From NCBI RefSeq assembly GCF_001280435.1, contig NZ_LBIP01000013.1, forward strand, positions 1,860,001 through 1,924,000: DNA of 64,000 nucleotides, in the 5' to 3' direction. Both the position numbers and the translations under genes were made by a program. Origin of the DNA: Mangrovimonas xylaniphaga (GTDB lineage: Bacteria; Bacteroidota; Bacteroidia; Flavobacteriales; Flavobacteriaceae). This document shows, one piece after another, positions 52,236 to 61,256 of the stretch (positions are counted from its first letter, which is position 1; each line of letters begins with the position of its first letter). The notes below the pieces were generated by a model, which was not told the DNA's origin, did not search any database, and saw only the letters and a program-made list of their open reading frames with translations.

Positions 52236-52505
52236 CTAGTTGTTGGATTTTGGCGCTTTATGTGGGTTGAGCAAGATGGCATAGATTTCAATCGCAAAGC
52301 CAATAAGCACTAGGGTAGGAGCCACTCGGATGCGTCTGAAATTAAAAATTTCGGGGTTGAATACATTAGGGTCGTCACTACCACCTCCGGACATTAAAAT
52401 AAATCCAAGGCCAATACAGGCCAAGCCAATAAGCATGAACTGGTAGTTTTTCTTCCCGAAAAGAAAGTCTTGTTTGTTGGTTTCTTTTTGCTTTTGTGCT
52501 CCCAT
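52236..52505 (-). CDS. DUF3098 membrane protein
   Basis: 89 residues from ATG 52505; eight more codons are open upstream. Two transmembrane helices (YQFMLIGLACIGLGFILMSG and APTLVLIGFAIEIYAILL), with FLFGKKNY before the first. DUF3098 genes regularly sit between ftsX and uppP in this phylum, which suggests a cell-envelope role, but none is established. The 208 bp upstream to the methyltransferase stop hold no recognisable gene. Confidence 0.85.
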   Translation of the reverse strand: MGAQKQKETNKQDFLFGKKNYQFMLIGLACIGLGFILMSGGGSDDPNVFNPEIFNFRRIRVAPTLVLIGFAIEIYAILLNPHKAPKSNN

Positions 52506-52713
52506 ATGCTGTAAAATTCTTTGAAACAAATTGCATTGCCAACAACCTAGGCAACGGCCTTTGTACTACTAGGCACTTTAGGCAAGTGCAAAGTAACGGT
52601 TTTATTTAAAACTTTCGCGTTAAGGAGCTGTAAATTTGGAGGGGATGGTTGGCAGGAATAAGAAATGGTTTTGTTGGCTTGAACTTATATATCTATGATA
52701 GGACTCCAGTACC

Positions 52714-53337
52714 TTATAATAGTTTTTTAAACACCGTCATTCGTTCTACTAAACTCTCAATAGCCAAGTTGAATGTATCTGCAATATATCTCATGGTTTG
52801 TTCGGTGTAGATAAATACGTGGGTGGCATCCTTGCGGTAATACCAAGTGTCGAAATCCGGATGGCCTTGGTACAAATGCGTCATGATATACAATCGGCCT
52901 TCGGGTTGTAAAAGCTCTACCAATTGGGCAATCTCTTGTTTGGGATTGTAAAAGTGTTCAAAGACTTCACAGCTAAAAATATAATCGTAACGATGGTTTT
53001 TGTAAGCTGGATCAGGATAGAAATAGGGATCGAACAGGTGTACTTGATACTGTTGTTCCCGAAGCATTTTCGTAATTACGGGACCACTGCCACAGCCATA
53101 GTCCAAGCCTAAATGCTCAGGAGTCTGTGCTTTTAAAATGGCATTGGTAATTGGGGATGTAAAGGTTTGGTAACCTTGGTCGTTGACATCGTTGTTGTGG
53201 GACTCGTAATGGGCTTTTTCCTGTTCGGCTGTAAAGTAGTGGATCTTGTCCATTACAAAGGCACCACAGGTATGACAGATAAAATAATAGGCATCGGCCT
53301 TTTGGTTGAGCTGGCTGTCACAAAGGGTACAATGCAT
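52714..53337 (-). CDS. zinc-ribbon class I SAM-dependent methyltransferase
   Basis: 207 residues. N-terminal ribbon C3-x2-C6 and C21-x2-C24 (MHCTLCDSQ, FICHTCGAF), then a Rossmann methyltransferase with GLDYGCGSGPVITKML (motif I), EVFEHFYNPKQEIAQLVELL and RLYIMTHLYQGHPDF. The pattern DATHVFIYTEQTM is typical of methyltransferases in polysaccharide or secondary-metabolite pathways. Starts 27 bp after the ftsX stop. In related operons I expect ftsX directly followed by DUF3098, so it seems inserted. Substrate unknown. Confidence 0.85.
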   Translation of the reverse strand: MHCTLCDSQLNQKADAYYFICHTCGAFVMDKIHYFTAEQEKAHYESHNNDVNDQGYQTFTSPITNAILKAQTPEHLGLDYGCGSGPVITKMLREQQYQVHLFDPYFYPDPAYKNHRYDYIFSCEVFEHFYNPKQEIAQLVELLQPEGRLYIMTHLYQGHPDFDTWYYRKDATHVFIYTEQTMRYIADTFNLAIESLVERMTVFKKLL

Positions 53338-53364
53338 AGGGTGTGGTGTTAGGCCTTAAGTTGT

Positions 53365-54243
53365 TTAATAATACAACTGGTCTGTTTTTAGGTTCAAGAA
53401 ACGTTGGGTGGCAATAAACGTACTGATCCAAGTAATTAAAATTCCCATCAAAAATACGGCCGCAAACAAGGCGGCAATCAATACTGGTTGCCCTAAAAGG
53501 CCTAGTTCTGGGAAGGTTTTGTTGAGGTAATGCAACACTACGGCCATTCCTGCCAGAGCAACGATAGAGCCAATAATGCCCAACTGAACATTTTTCAACA
53601 CAAAAGGTCGTCTAATAAAACGTTTGGTTGCCCCAACCATTTGCATGGTCTTGATGATAAAACGCTTGGAGTAAACGGCTAACCTAATAGAACTGTTAAT
53701 CAATAATACCGCAATGAGGGTAAACAGTCCGCTAATAACCAACACCCAAAAGGTGATTTTCTTTACGTTATCGTTCATGAGTTCTACCAAGTCGTTGTCG
53801 TAACGGATTTCTTCAATAAAAGCTTTGGTAGAGAGTTCTTCGGTAATTTCATCTAAGGTCGCGTTGGTAACATAATCGGCCTTTAGGTATACGTCGATGG
53901 AGTTCTGCAAAGGGTTGTAACCCACAAAATCCATAAAGTCCTCACCGGTCTCTGCTTTCATGAGTTCGGCAGCTTCTTCTTTGGAAACATAGGTGATGGA
54001 TTTGGTGTAATCAGCCATGGAAAGGCTCTTTTCAAGTTGGTTCACCTCCACTTCCTTGGCAGAATCGTTCAAATAAATGGTCAATACCACCTGCTCTTTA
54101 AAGTGGTCTGCCACCTTTTTGGCATTCAACACCAAAAGGCCCAAACAACCTAATAAAAACAGTACCAGTGCAATACTGATGACCACTGAAAAATAGGATG
54201 AAATTAACTTGCGCTTTTGGTATCTGTCAAAAGAAGAGCTCAT
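53365..54243 (-). CDS. ftsX: cell division protein FtsX
   Basis: 292 residues. One N-terminal transmembrane helix (about 16-37, VVISIALVLFLLGCLGLLVL), a periplasmic domain with FKEQVVLTIYLNDSAKEVEV, then three C-terminal helices (ITFWVLVISGLFTLIAVLLI, IGSIVALAGMAVVLHYL, VLIAALFAAVFLMGILITWI) with the MacB-like FTSX permease motif. Acts with FtsE at the divisome to control cell-wall hydrolases. ftsE is not next to it. Divergent from leuS. Confidence 0.94.
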   Translation of the reverse strand: MSSSFDRYQKRKLISSYFSVVISIALVLFLLGCLGLLVLNAKKVADHFKEQVVLTIYLNDSAKEVEVNQLEKSLSMADYTKSITYVSKEEAAELMKAETGEDFMDFVGYNPLQNSIDVYLKADYVTNATLDEITEELSTKAFIEEIRYDNDLVELMNDNVKKITFWVLVISGLFTLIAVLLINSSIRLAVYSKRFIIKTMQMVGATKRFIRRPFVLKNVQLGIIGSIVALAGMAVVLHYLNKTFPELGLLGQPVLIAALFAAVFLMGILITWISTFIATQRFLNLKTDQLYY

Positions 54244-54334
54244 ATGTAATGTTGTTAGCGACGTAAAAATATAAAAGAATTCTATACCCCTTAGGTTTAC
54301 AACGTTTAAACTTTCAACATTGTTATATTAAGCT

Positions 54335-54342
54335 TAAATTTG
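54335..54342 (+). promoter_or_regulatory. candidate -7 box for leuS
   Basis: TAAATTTG, exact TAnnTTTG, 229 bp before the leuS ATG, so the leader would be long and would include the three inverted repeats below. No clear -33. Confidence 0.4.
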
Positions 54343-54358
54343 CGCTTTTAAAACCAAA

Positions 54359-54477
54359 TCGATGCGGAGCATCGAAACCTTTTGCGCAGAATGTGTTGGC
54401 AAAACTTCGAATGTAGTGAAGCAAAGCGGAACGCGAAGTTTTGACAAGGGTTTTTTCAATGTCTGTTTGACATTGGG
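54359..54477. repeat. three inverted repeats in the leuS leader
   Basis: TCGATGC-GGA-GCATCGA (54359-54375, perfect), AAAACTTCG ... CGAAGTTTT (54401-54442, 24-base loop) and CAATGTC-TGTTT-GACATTG (54457-54475). Between ftsX and leuS (54244-54571, 328 bp) nothing else was recognised. The minus-strand frames here encode 177 and 64 residues but look like chance. Confidence 0.65.
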
Positions 54478-54571
54478 AAAAATTCCTCGCAAAAGAGTCC
54501 TTTCTTTTGATTCGTTTTCTTTGGACAAGCAAAGAAAATGAATGGGGAACTAAAAATAGAATATTATAGGT

Positions 54572-57391
54572 ATGACATACAACTTCAATACAATTGAGAA
54601 AAAGTGGCAAGACTACTGGGCAAAGAACCAAACCTTCAAAGCCGAAAACAACAGCGATAAACCCAAATACTACGTATTGGACATGTTCCCTTACCCAAGT
54701 GGTGCGGGACTGCATGTTGGGCACCCACTGGGATATATTGCTACCGATATTTATGCACGTTACAAACGCCATAAGGGTTTTAATGTATTGCACCCTCAAG
54801 GGTACGATAGCTTTGGTTTGCCGGCAGAACAGTATGCCATCCAAACAGGACAGCATCCCGCCATCACCACCGAAACCAATATTGCAACCTATAGAAGGCA
54901 GTTGGATAAAATTGGTTTTTCATTCGATTGGTCTCGTGAAGTGCGTACCAGCAATCCAGAATATTACAAATGGACACAATGGATCTTTATCCAATTGTTT
55001 GAGTCTTGGTACAATTATGACAACAACAAAGCAGAGCCTATAGAGACCCTTGTGGTAAAATTTGCAGCGGAAGGGAACGCAAATATCAATGCGGCATGCG
55101 ATGATACTATAGAAGCGTTTTCAGCAGAAGAATGGAACCAATTCTCTTCTGAAAAACAACAGGGAATCCTTTTGCAATACCGTTTGACTTATTTGGCAGA
55201 AACCGAAGTGAACTGGTGTCCTGCTTTGGGTACGGTTTTGGCAAATGACGAAATTGTAAACGGTGTGTCCGAACGTGGGGGGCATCCTGTAGTACGTAAA
55301 AAAATGACCCAATGGAGCATGCGTATTTCTGCCTTTGCAGAGCGTTTGCTGCAAGGTTTGGAAACTATCGATTGGACGGATTCGCTAAAAGAAAGTCAAC
55401 GCAACTGGATCGGGAAGTCGGTTGGGGCTAGCGTCACCTTTAATGTAAATGGTCATGATGAGGTGATTGAGGTGTTCACTACACGTCCTGATACCATTTT
55501 TGGGGTGAGCTTTATGACCTTGGCACCAGAGCACGACTTGGTGTCAAAAATCGTAACCGATGATCAAAAAGAAGCGGTGAACAATTACATTGAAGCGACA
55601 GCAAAGCGTAGCGAACGTGAGCGTATGGCCGATGTAAAGACCATTTCTGGAGTGTTTACAGGGGCTTATGTAGAGCACCCGTTCAGTAAAGAACCTATTC
55701 CAATTTGGATTGGCGATTATGTATTGGCCAGCTACGGAACAGGGGCGGTAATGGCCGTGCCTTGTGGAGATCAGCGCGATTATGATTTTGCGAAGCATTT
55801 CAATATTGAGATTCCTAATATTTTTGAAGGCGTGGATATTTCCGAGGAGGCTTTTGCCGATAAGGAAGCCACCATTATTGCCAACAGCCATTTCCTAAAC
55901 GGATTGAATTATAAAGACGCTACCAAAAAGGTCATCGAACAATTGGAGGCCCTTGGTCAAGGTAATGGAAAAACCAATTACCGTTTGCGCGATGCGGTAT
56001 TTAGCCGTCAGCGTTATTGGGGGGAGCCGTTCCCAGTGTATTATGTGAATGGCATGCCACAAATGATTGATCAGGCACATTTGCCAATCACCTTGCCGGA
56101 AGTTGAAAAGTACTTGCCAACAGAAACTGGGGAGCCGCCATTGGGTCGCGCCGATGTTTGGGCCTGGTGTACCGAAACCAACACGGTGGTAAGCAACGGT
56201 AACATAAACAACACGACGGTATTTCCTTTGGAATTGAACACCATGCCGGGATGGGCTGGGAGTTCTTGGTATTTCTTCCGTTATATGGAAGAAGCGGCCA
56301 AACGTGGTGAAGCCTTTGCAAGCGAAGAGGCTTTAAAATACTGGGAAAACGTCGACCTATATATTGGTGGAAGCGAGCACGCCACAGGGCACTTGTTATA
56401 TGCCCGTTTTTGGACCAAGTTCCTTAAGGATCGTGGGTATGTAGGGGTTGAAGAACCATTTAAAAAGTTGATCAACCAAGGAATGATTTTGGGGACTTCG
56501 GCTTTTGTGTATAGAGTTGAAGGTGAAAATAAATTCTTGTCAAAAGGATTAATTGAAGGGCAAAAAGTACAGCCAATCCATTCGGATGTATCTTTTGTAA
56601 ACGCTTCAGATGAATTGGATGTTGAAGCGTTTAAAAACTGGAGAGAGGAATTTAAGGACGCAGAGTTTGTATTGGAAGATGGGGTATATAAAGTAGGTCG
56701 CGAGGTTGAAAAAATGTCCAAGTCCAAATACAATGTAGTAAATCCAGATAATATCTGTGAGGAGTACGGAGCAGACAGTTTACGTTTGTATGAAATGTTC
56801 CTTGGGCCATTGGAGCAGGCCAAACCTTGGAATACGGCGGGAATTACAGGTGTGCATGGTTTCCTAAAGAAACTTTGGAAATTGTTCTTAGAGAATGATG
56901 CCCTAAAAGTAACCGATAGCGAAGCCACCAAGGACAACTTAAAGACGCTTCATAAAACCATTAAAAAGGTAGAAGAAGATATCGAGAATTTCTCGTTCAA
57001 CACATCGGTGTCTACTTTTATGATTGCTGTAAATGAGTTGACTGCCCAAAAATGTACCAGCAAAGCAGTATTGGAACCTTTGTTGGTGTTGATTTCTCCT
57101 TATGCGCCACATATTGCAGAGGAACTTTGGAGCCAATTAGGAAATGAAGGAAGTATTTCTACCGCAGCCTTCCCTGTGTTTGATGAAAAGCACTTGGTGG
57201 AAAGTAGTAAAAACTACCCTATTTCCTTCAATGGTAAAATGCGTTTTACTTTGGAGTTGCCTTTGGATATGAGCAAGGAAGACATCGAGAAAACGGTGAT
57301 GGCTCATGAGAAAACCCAAGAGCAGTTGCAGGGACGTACCCCTAAAAAGGTTATTATTGTACATGGAAAGATTGTGAACATTGTAGGCTAA
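54572..57391 (+). CDS. leuS: leucine--tRNA ligase
   Basis: 939 residues. Class I synthetase: HIGH-type motif in PYPSGAGLHVGHPLGY, KMSKS motif EKMSKSKYNVVNPD, the CP1 editing domain (about 230-430) with TRPDTIFGVSFMTLAPEH and YGTGAVMAVPCGDQRDYDFA. Charges tRNA-Leu and edits mischarged norvaline/isoleucine. The long leader with three inverted repeats sets it apart from the other synthetase here. Terminator follows. Confidence 0.96.
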   Translation: MTYNFNTIEKKWQDYWAKNQTFKAENNSDKPKYYVLDMFPYPSGAGLHVGHPLGYIATDIYARYKRHKGFNVLHPQGYDSFGLPAEQYAIQTGQHPAITTETNIATYRRQLDKIGFSFDWSREVRTSNPEYYKWTQWIFIQLFESWYNYDNNKAEPIETLVVKFAAEGNANINAACDDTIEAFSAEEWNQFSSEKQQGILLQYRLTYLAETEVNWCPALGTVLANDEIVNGVSERGGHPVVRKKMTQWSMRISAFAERLLQGLETIDWTDSLKESQRNWIGKSVGASVTFNVNGHDEVIEVFTTRPDTIFGVSFMTLAPEHDLVSKIVTDDQKEAVNNYIEATAKRSERERMADVKTISGVFTGAYVEHPFSKEPIPIWIGDYVLASYGTGAVMAVPCGDQRDYDFAKHFNIEIPNIFEGVDISEEAFADKEATIIANSHFLNGLNYKDATKKVIEQLEALGQGNGKTNYRLRDAVFSRQRYWGEPFPVYYVNGMPQMIDQAHLPITLPEVEKYLPTETGEPPLGRADVWAWCTETNTVVSNGNINNTTVFPLELNTMPGWAGSSWYFFRYMEEAAKRGEAFASEEALKYWENVDLYIGGSEHATGHLLYARFWTKFLKDRGYVGVEEPFKKLINQGMILGTSAFVYRVEGENKFLSKGLIEGQKVQPIHSDVSFVNASDELDVEAFKNWREEFKDAEFVLEDGVYKVGREVEKMSKSKYNVVNPDNICEEYGADSLRLYEMFLGPLEQAKPWNTAGITGVHGFLKKLWKLFLENDALKVTDSEATKDNLKTLHKTIKKVEEDIENFSFNTSVSTFMIAVNELTAQKCTSKAVLEPLLVLISPYAPHIAEELWSQLGNEGSISTAAFPVFDEKHLVESSKNYPISFNGKMRFTLELPLDMSKEDIEKTVMAHEKTQEQLQGRTPKKVIIVHGKIVNIVG

Positions 57392-57412
57392 TTGGTCTAA
57401 TGTGATATAGTT

Positions 57413-57450
57413 GAGAGGCTTCGATTTCGTATCGGAGCCTCTTTTTTTTA
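57413..57450 (+). terminator. intrinsic terminator after leuS
   Basis: Stem AGAGGCT-CGAT / ATCG-AGCCTCT with one mismatch and a 5-base loop, then T8. Confidence 0.85.
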
Positions 57451-57463
57451 ATAGTATCCCAAT

Positions 57464-57649
57464 CGTCAGTTCGAGTGGATTTCTGCAAGAAATCTGTATC
57501 GAGAAATTTTTTTGAAGTATTCCTAACCGTCAGTTCGAGTGAAATTCTTGAAAAGAATTTTGTATCGAGAACATTTACTAGTTTCAGTTCTTTTTCTCGA
57601 TAGAATTGTTTGTGATTGGTATCCCAACTAATCACTCGAAATGACGAAC
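57464..57649. repeat. dispersed intergenic repeat, copies A, B (direct) and C (inverted)
   Basis: Copy A 57464-57505 and copy B 57528-57571 both run from CGTCAGTTCGAGTG to TGTATCGAGAA with a small internal hairpin between (TTTCTGCAAGAAA in A; AATTCTTGAAAAGAATT in B). Copy C 57594-57649 is reversed: TTCTCGATAG ... TCACTCGAAATGACG. The ends are inverted repeats of each other. A fourth, inverted copy is at 47939-47992. Resembles REP-type repeats found between flavobacterial genes. Confidence 0.65.
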
Positions 57650-57690
57650 TGATAAAAATGGCATTCCTTTTCAATTAAAAAATCCTTTAA

Positions 57691-57717
57691 ATAGAATCCA
57701 CTTTTTGAGGATTCTAT
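57691..57717. promoter_or_regulatory. perfect 9-bp inverted repeat upstream of ald
   Basis: ATAGAATCC-N9-GGATTCTAT, 90 bp before the alanine dehydrogenase start. Spacing and symmetry would suit a dimeric regulator site or a small hairpin; no regulator is assigned. Confidence 0.4.
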
Positions 57718-57806
57718 AAAAATCCCAAAAACCTGATTTTCATTTATATGCTTTCGTAGATTCCTTGTATCTTTAAGTCCATCATAACCTTAAAACCTTC
57801 GATACC

Positions 57807-58916
57807 ATGAAAATTGGCGTTCCAAAAGAAATTAAAAACAACGAAAGTAGGGTGGGCATGACCCCCGCTGGTGTGTTTGAATTAATCAATAGAAATCATA
57901 CTGTTTATGTGCAATCCACTGCCGGCGAAGGAAGTGGATTTTTTGATGAAGATTATTTGGAAGTGGGAGCCATTATCTTGGATACCATTGAAGAAGTGTA
58001 TGCGTCAAGCGATATGATTGTAAAGGTAAAGGAGCCCATTGCTTCCGAATATCCTTTGGTAAAGCCTAATCAAATTATTTTTACATATTTCCATTTTGCT
58101 TCGAGTGAACAACTGACTTTGGCGATGCTGAAAAGTGAAGCGGTATGTATTGCCTATGAAACCGTAGAAGATGAAGATGGTTCCTTGCCATTATTGACTC
58201 CAATGTCTGAAGTTGCCGGAAGAATGGCCATTCAGCAGGGGGCAAAGTATTTGGAAAAACCGATTAAGGGAAGAGGGGTGTTGCTAGGTGGTGTGCCTGG
58301 CGTACCTCCGGGCAAGGTGTTGGTGTTGGGCGCAGGTGTTGTGGGGGTGCAGGCTGCTAAAATGGCGGCTGGTTTGGGAGCCCATGTTACCATTATGGAC
58401 ATTAATATGAAACGTTTGCGCTATGTAAATGACATCATGCCCAATCATGTGGTGACAGAATTTTCAAGTGTCTACAATATTAAAAAGCACATCAAAACCC
58501 ATGATTTGATTATTGGAGGGGTTCTGATAAAAGGAGGAAAAGCACCTAAATTGATTACGAGGGACATGTTGAAGGAGATGCGCCCAGGAACGGTGTTAAT
58601 TGATGTGGCGGTGGACCAAGGCGGTTGTATAGAAACTACCAAACCTACTACTCATGAAAACCCTACGTTTATTATAGACGATATTGTACATTACTGTGTG
58701 GCCAATATGCCGGGAGCAGTACCTTATACTTCTACAATGGCACTGACCAATGTCACCTTGCCCTATGTGTTGAAATTGGCAGATATGGGCTGGGAAGAGG
58801 CCTGTAAACAAGATGCTTCATTGTCTAAAGGATTGAACATTGTCAAAGGTGAAATTGTATATGATGGAATCGCGGAATCCTTTGGGTGGACATCAAAGAT
58901 GATGGAACCGAAGTAA
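57807..58916 (+). CDS. ald: alanine dehydrogenase
   Basis: 369 residues, full length. Oxidises L-alanine to pyruvate and ammonia with NAD. Signatures: MKIGVPKEIKNNESRVGMTP, substrate Lys75 in VKVKEPIA and His96 in FTYFHFASS, NAD fold VLVLGAGVVGVQAAKMAAGLGA, and VDQGGCIET/ NMPGAVPYTSTMALTN. Catabolic use of alanine or nitrogen assimilation. Preceded by a repeat-rich 415-bp stretch containing the dispersed repeats and a 9-bp inverted repeat. Confidence 0.96.
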   Translation: MKIGVPKEIKNNESRVGMTPAGVFELINRNHTVYVQSTAGEGSGFFDEDYLEVGAIILDTIEEVYASSDMIVKVKEPIASEYPLVKPNQIIFTYFHFASSEQLTLAMLKSEAVCIAYETVEDEDGSLPLLTPMSEVAGRMAIQQGAKYLEKPIKGRGVLLGGVPGVPPGKVLVLGAGVVGVQAAKMAAGLGAHVTIMDINMKRLRYVNDIMPNHVVTEFSSVYNIKKHIKTHDLIIGGVLIKGGKAPKLITRDMLKEMRPGTVLIDVAVDQGGCIETTKPTTHENPTFIIDDIVHYCVANMPGAVPYTSTMALTNVTLPYVLKLADMGWEEACKQDASLSKGLNIVKGEIVYDGIAESFGWTSKMMEPK

Positions 58917-58949
58917 AGAGAATATTTATAGTTGTTGTATATATTAAAG

Positions 58950-58985
58950 AAAGAAGGCTTCAAATAGTTGGAGCCTTCTTTTTTA
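58950..58985 (+). terminator. intrinsic terminator after ald
   Basis: Stem AAGAAGGCT-C / G-AGCCTTCTT with a short AT-rich loop and T7 tail; also suitable for the convergent lipoprotein gene from the right. Confidence 0.8.
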
Positions 58986-59006
58986 TGCTGAATGTTTGTT
59001 TGCTGA

Positions 59007-60254
59007 TTAATCCAGTCTTACCAAGGATACCGCTTCTGTGTCCATTTCTTCCTCAATAATAGTCACATCTCCTGTAGTGCTCATTTCACCTATCACTTTT
59101 TTACCATCGCTGTATCTAAGGCCACTAAATAATAGTTTGTCATTTTGGTCAAGACTCATGGTGTAGATTTCATAGGCATTGGATGAAATCATCTCATAAG
59201 AATTATCACTTAGGTTCATTTTGTAAACATTAGTGCCATTGTACATGTACAAGGTTTCCTCTGTTTGGATGATGGCTTCGGGATTGTACGGCAATTCTAT
59301 TTCAGTAAAGGTATTAGTGTCTTCCGAAAATTCATAATGAAATCCATTTGTGTGACTAACGCTTATGAATAGGGTTGAGTTAGGTTTGTCTACATGAAAA
59401 TAGAAGCTGTTAGAATAAGTGTTTAAATTAGGTCCGGTAAATGAATAAGTTGAATCAAAATTTCCTGTAGAGCTATCAACCATATAAAAGGTAGAATCCC
59501 CATATTCACGATAATATAGGTTGTTATTTTTACCAACCCAGTAGAAGTCAACTTGATTTTCGCTAATAACTTCAACGCCCCCAGTAGCTTTAAGTACTTT
59601 TAATTGATCTTGATTATAGTAAATATTTCCTTGTTGATCTATGTCATAGAACAATATGCTTTGTCCGCTCAGTCCAATATCTGTATATGAAGGGGTGGGT
59701 AAGCTACTAAGGTTAAGTTTGTAGAATTCTTCTGAATATCCAGGGAAATAGATGTTGTCATTACTGTCCATGTCATAGCTTTTGCTGTTTAAAAAGTGAC
59801 GAGTATCCATCGGTGGTTGTGCTAAAGGGTTTCCTATTTCAAAATTGTAAATGGCACCATCATTTTTTCCTACCAATAGGGAGTTGTACTCTTGTGTGTT
59901 GCCAATAGTGTCATAGACTTTAAAATAGCCGTTTAAAACGATAAATTCAGGGTTTAGGTCAATAATTTTGTTGACATCTATTTGGGTATTCGTGGCGCCT
60001 TCATCCAATGAAGTGCCGTCTGCATTGATAAAGGAAACCTCTTCAAAATTACCATTGGTAGTAAGTTTGTAAAGGGATGCGGTACCATCGTTGCCATTTC
60101 TTCCGAAACTTGATGTAGGATTCATGACTGCCAAGTTTTGGGCGTCTGTAATATCCAAAGCTATTTTTTGGTAGATTTTTTGGCTTCCTTCTTCATCTTT
60201 AGAGCAAGAAATAAGTGTTGCTGCCACAAAAAGGGCACAAATAAAGTGTTTCAT
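59007..60254 (-). CDS. lipoprotein with beta-propeller-like repeats
   Basis: 415 residues. Lipobox LISC (Cys17) then SKDEEGS. The rest is a long run of beta-rich segments with alternating YxxN/DxxNxxY patterns (IYNFEIGNPLAQPP, LYYREYGDSTFYMVDSSTGN, ALYMYNGTNVYKMNLSDNSY), as in proteins built from several propeller blades. No catalytic motif seen. Surface or periplasmic, function unknown. Single-gene unit. Confidence 0.75.
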   Translation of the reverse strand: MKHFICALFVAATLISCSKDEEGSQKIYQKIALDITDAQNLAVMNPTSSFGRNGNDGTASLYKLTTNGNFEEVSFINADGTSLDEGATNTQIDVNKIIDLNPEFIVLNGYFKVYDTIGNTQEYNSLLVGKNDGAIYNFEIGNPLAQPPMDTRHFLNSKSYDMDSNDNIYFPGYSEEFYKLNLSSLPTPSYTDIGLSGQSILFYDIDQQGNIYYNQDQLKVLKATGGVEVISENQVDFYWVGKNNNLYYREYGDSTFYMVDSSTGNFDSTYSFTGPNLNTYSNSFYFHVDKPNSTLFISVSHTNGFHYEFSEDTNTFTEIELPYNPEAIIQTEETLYMYNGTNVYKMNLSDNSYEMISSNAYEIYTMSLDQNDKLLFSGLRYSDGKKVIGEMSTTGDVTIIEEEMDTEAVSLVRLD

Positions 60255-60457
60255 AATAAAAAGGGGGATTTTGGTTAGGTTAATGAATTGATTTGTGTAA
60301 AAATATTTCTACAAATATAGAAATTATATTGAGTTTCAAAAATTTAGAGGAATTGGTGGATGGCCGTCAGATTATGTGAGTAACTGACAAAATTTCCTTA
60401 CCATAAAATGGCCTGCTTTTTGTTATCTTTATAGAACAAATTTTAAACTCAAAAACT

Positions 60458-61162
60458 ATGGGCGGATATATGGGGTATTACTTACTTATTGGTGGGATTG
60501 CATTGGTAAGTTGGTTAGTAAGTAATCAATTAAAACAGAAATTTAAACTGTACTCTAAAGTTCACTTAAGAAATGGCATGAGTGGAAAGGAAATTGCCGA
60601 AAAAATGTTGGCCGATAATGGTATTACAGATGTTCAGGTGATATCTACTAGAGGACAATTGACAGATCATTACAATCCAAAGAATAAAACGGTGAACCTA
60701 AGTGAAGCGGTGTACAGTCAACGAAATGCCGCCGCCGCTGCTGTGGCAGCTCACGAATGTGGACATGCGGTACAGCATGCTCAGGCATATAAAGCCTTGC
60801 AAATGCGTTCGGCTTTGGTGCCAGTGGTAAGTGTCACTTCGGGCATGTCGCAATGGCTGGTGATTGGAGGCTTGGTATTAGGGGCTGCAGCTGGTGTTGG
60901 TATGGGCTTTTGGATAGCCATATTGGGCTTGGTATTTATGGGAGCAGCAACGCTTTTCAGCTTTATTACCTTACCGGTAGAATATGATGCCAGTAACAGA
61001 GCTTTGGCATGGTTGAAAAACAAACATATGCTTACACCTGAGGAGTATGCAGGTTCTGAAGATGCCTTAAAATGGGCGGCGCGGACCTATTTGGTAGCTG
61101 CTATTGGCGCTTTAGCTTCCTTATTGTACTGGGCTATGCAGGTATTTGGTGGCCGTGATTAG
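60458..61162 (+). CDS. zinc metallopeptidase (YugP/DUF3267 type membrane protease)
   Basis: 234 residues. Zinc site HECGHAVQHAQAYKALQMRS (about 104-123) with the HExxH-like HECGH and a downstream Glu in YDASNRALAWLK. Several transmembrane helices around and after it (YYLLIGGIALVSWLVS; WLVIGGLVLGAAAGVGMGFW; LATLFSFITLPVEY). Family members are uncharacterised membrane proteases. Own terminator. Confidence 0.88.
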   Translation: MGGYMGYYLLIGGIALVSWLVSNQLKQKFKLYSKVHLRNGMSGKEIAEKMLADNGITDVQVISTRGQLTDHYNPKNKTVNLSEAVYSQRNAAAAAVAAHECGHAVQHAQAYKALQMRSALVPVVSVTSGMSQWLVIGGLVLGAAAGVGMGFWIAILGLVFMGAATLFSFITLPVEYDASNRALAWLKNKHMLTPEEYAGSEDALKWAARTYLVAAIGALASLLYWAMQVFGGRD

Positions 61163-61184
61163 TAAGGTCAATCTTATAAAAATT

Positions 61185-61215
61185 AAAGTCAGATGATCGC
61201 ATCTGACTTTTTTTT
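61185..61215 (+). terminator. intrinsic terminator after the metallopeptidase gene
   Basis: Perfect stem AAAGTCAGATG / CATCTGACTTT with loop ATCG and T8 tail. Confidence 0.9.
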
Positions 61216-61256
61216 GCTACTTTCAAAATCTAAACCAATAAACTAACTTATATTTT

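Noticed and set aside
54323-54856. 177- and 64-residue minus-strand frames upstream of and in leuS
   Set aside because: They overlap the leuS coding start and the inverted repeats; no homology pattern or start context.
56281-56937. 218-residue minus-strand frame
   Set aside because: Antisense to the coding core of leuS; a codon-bias shadow.
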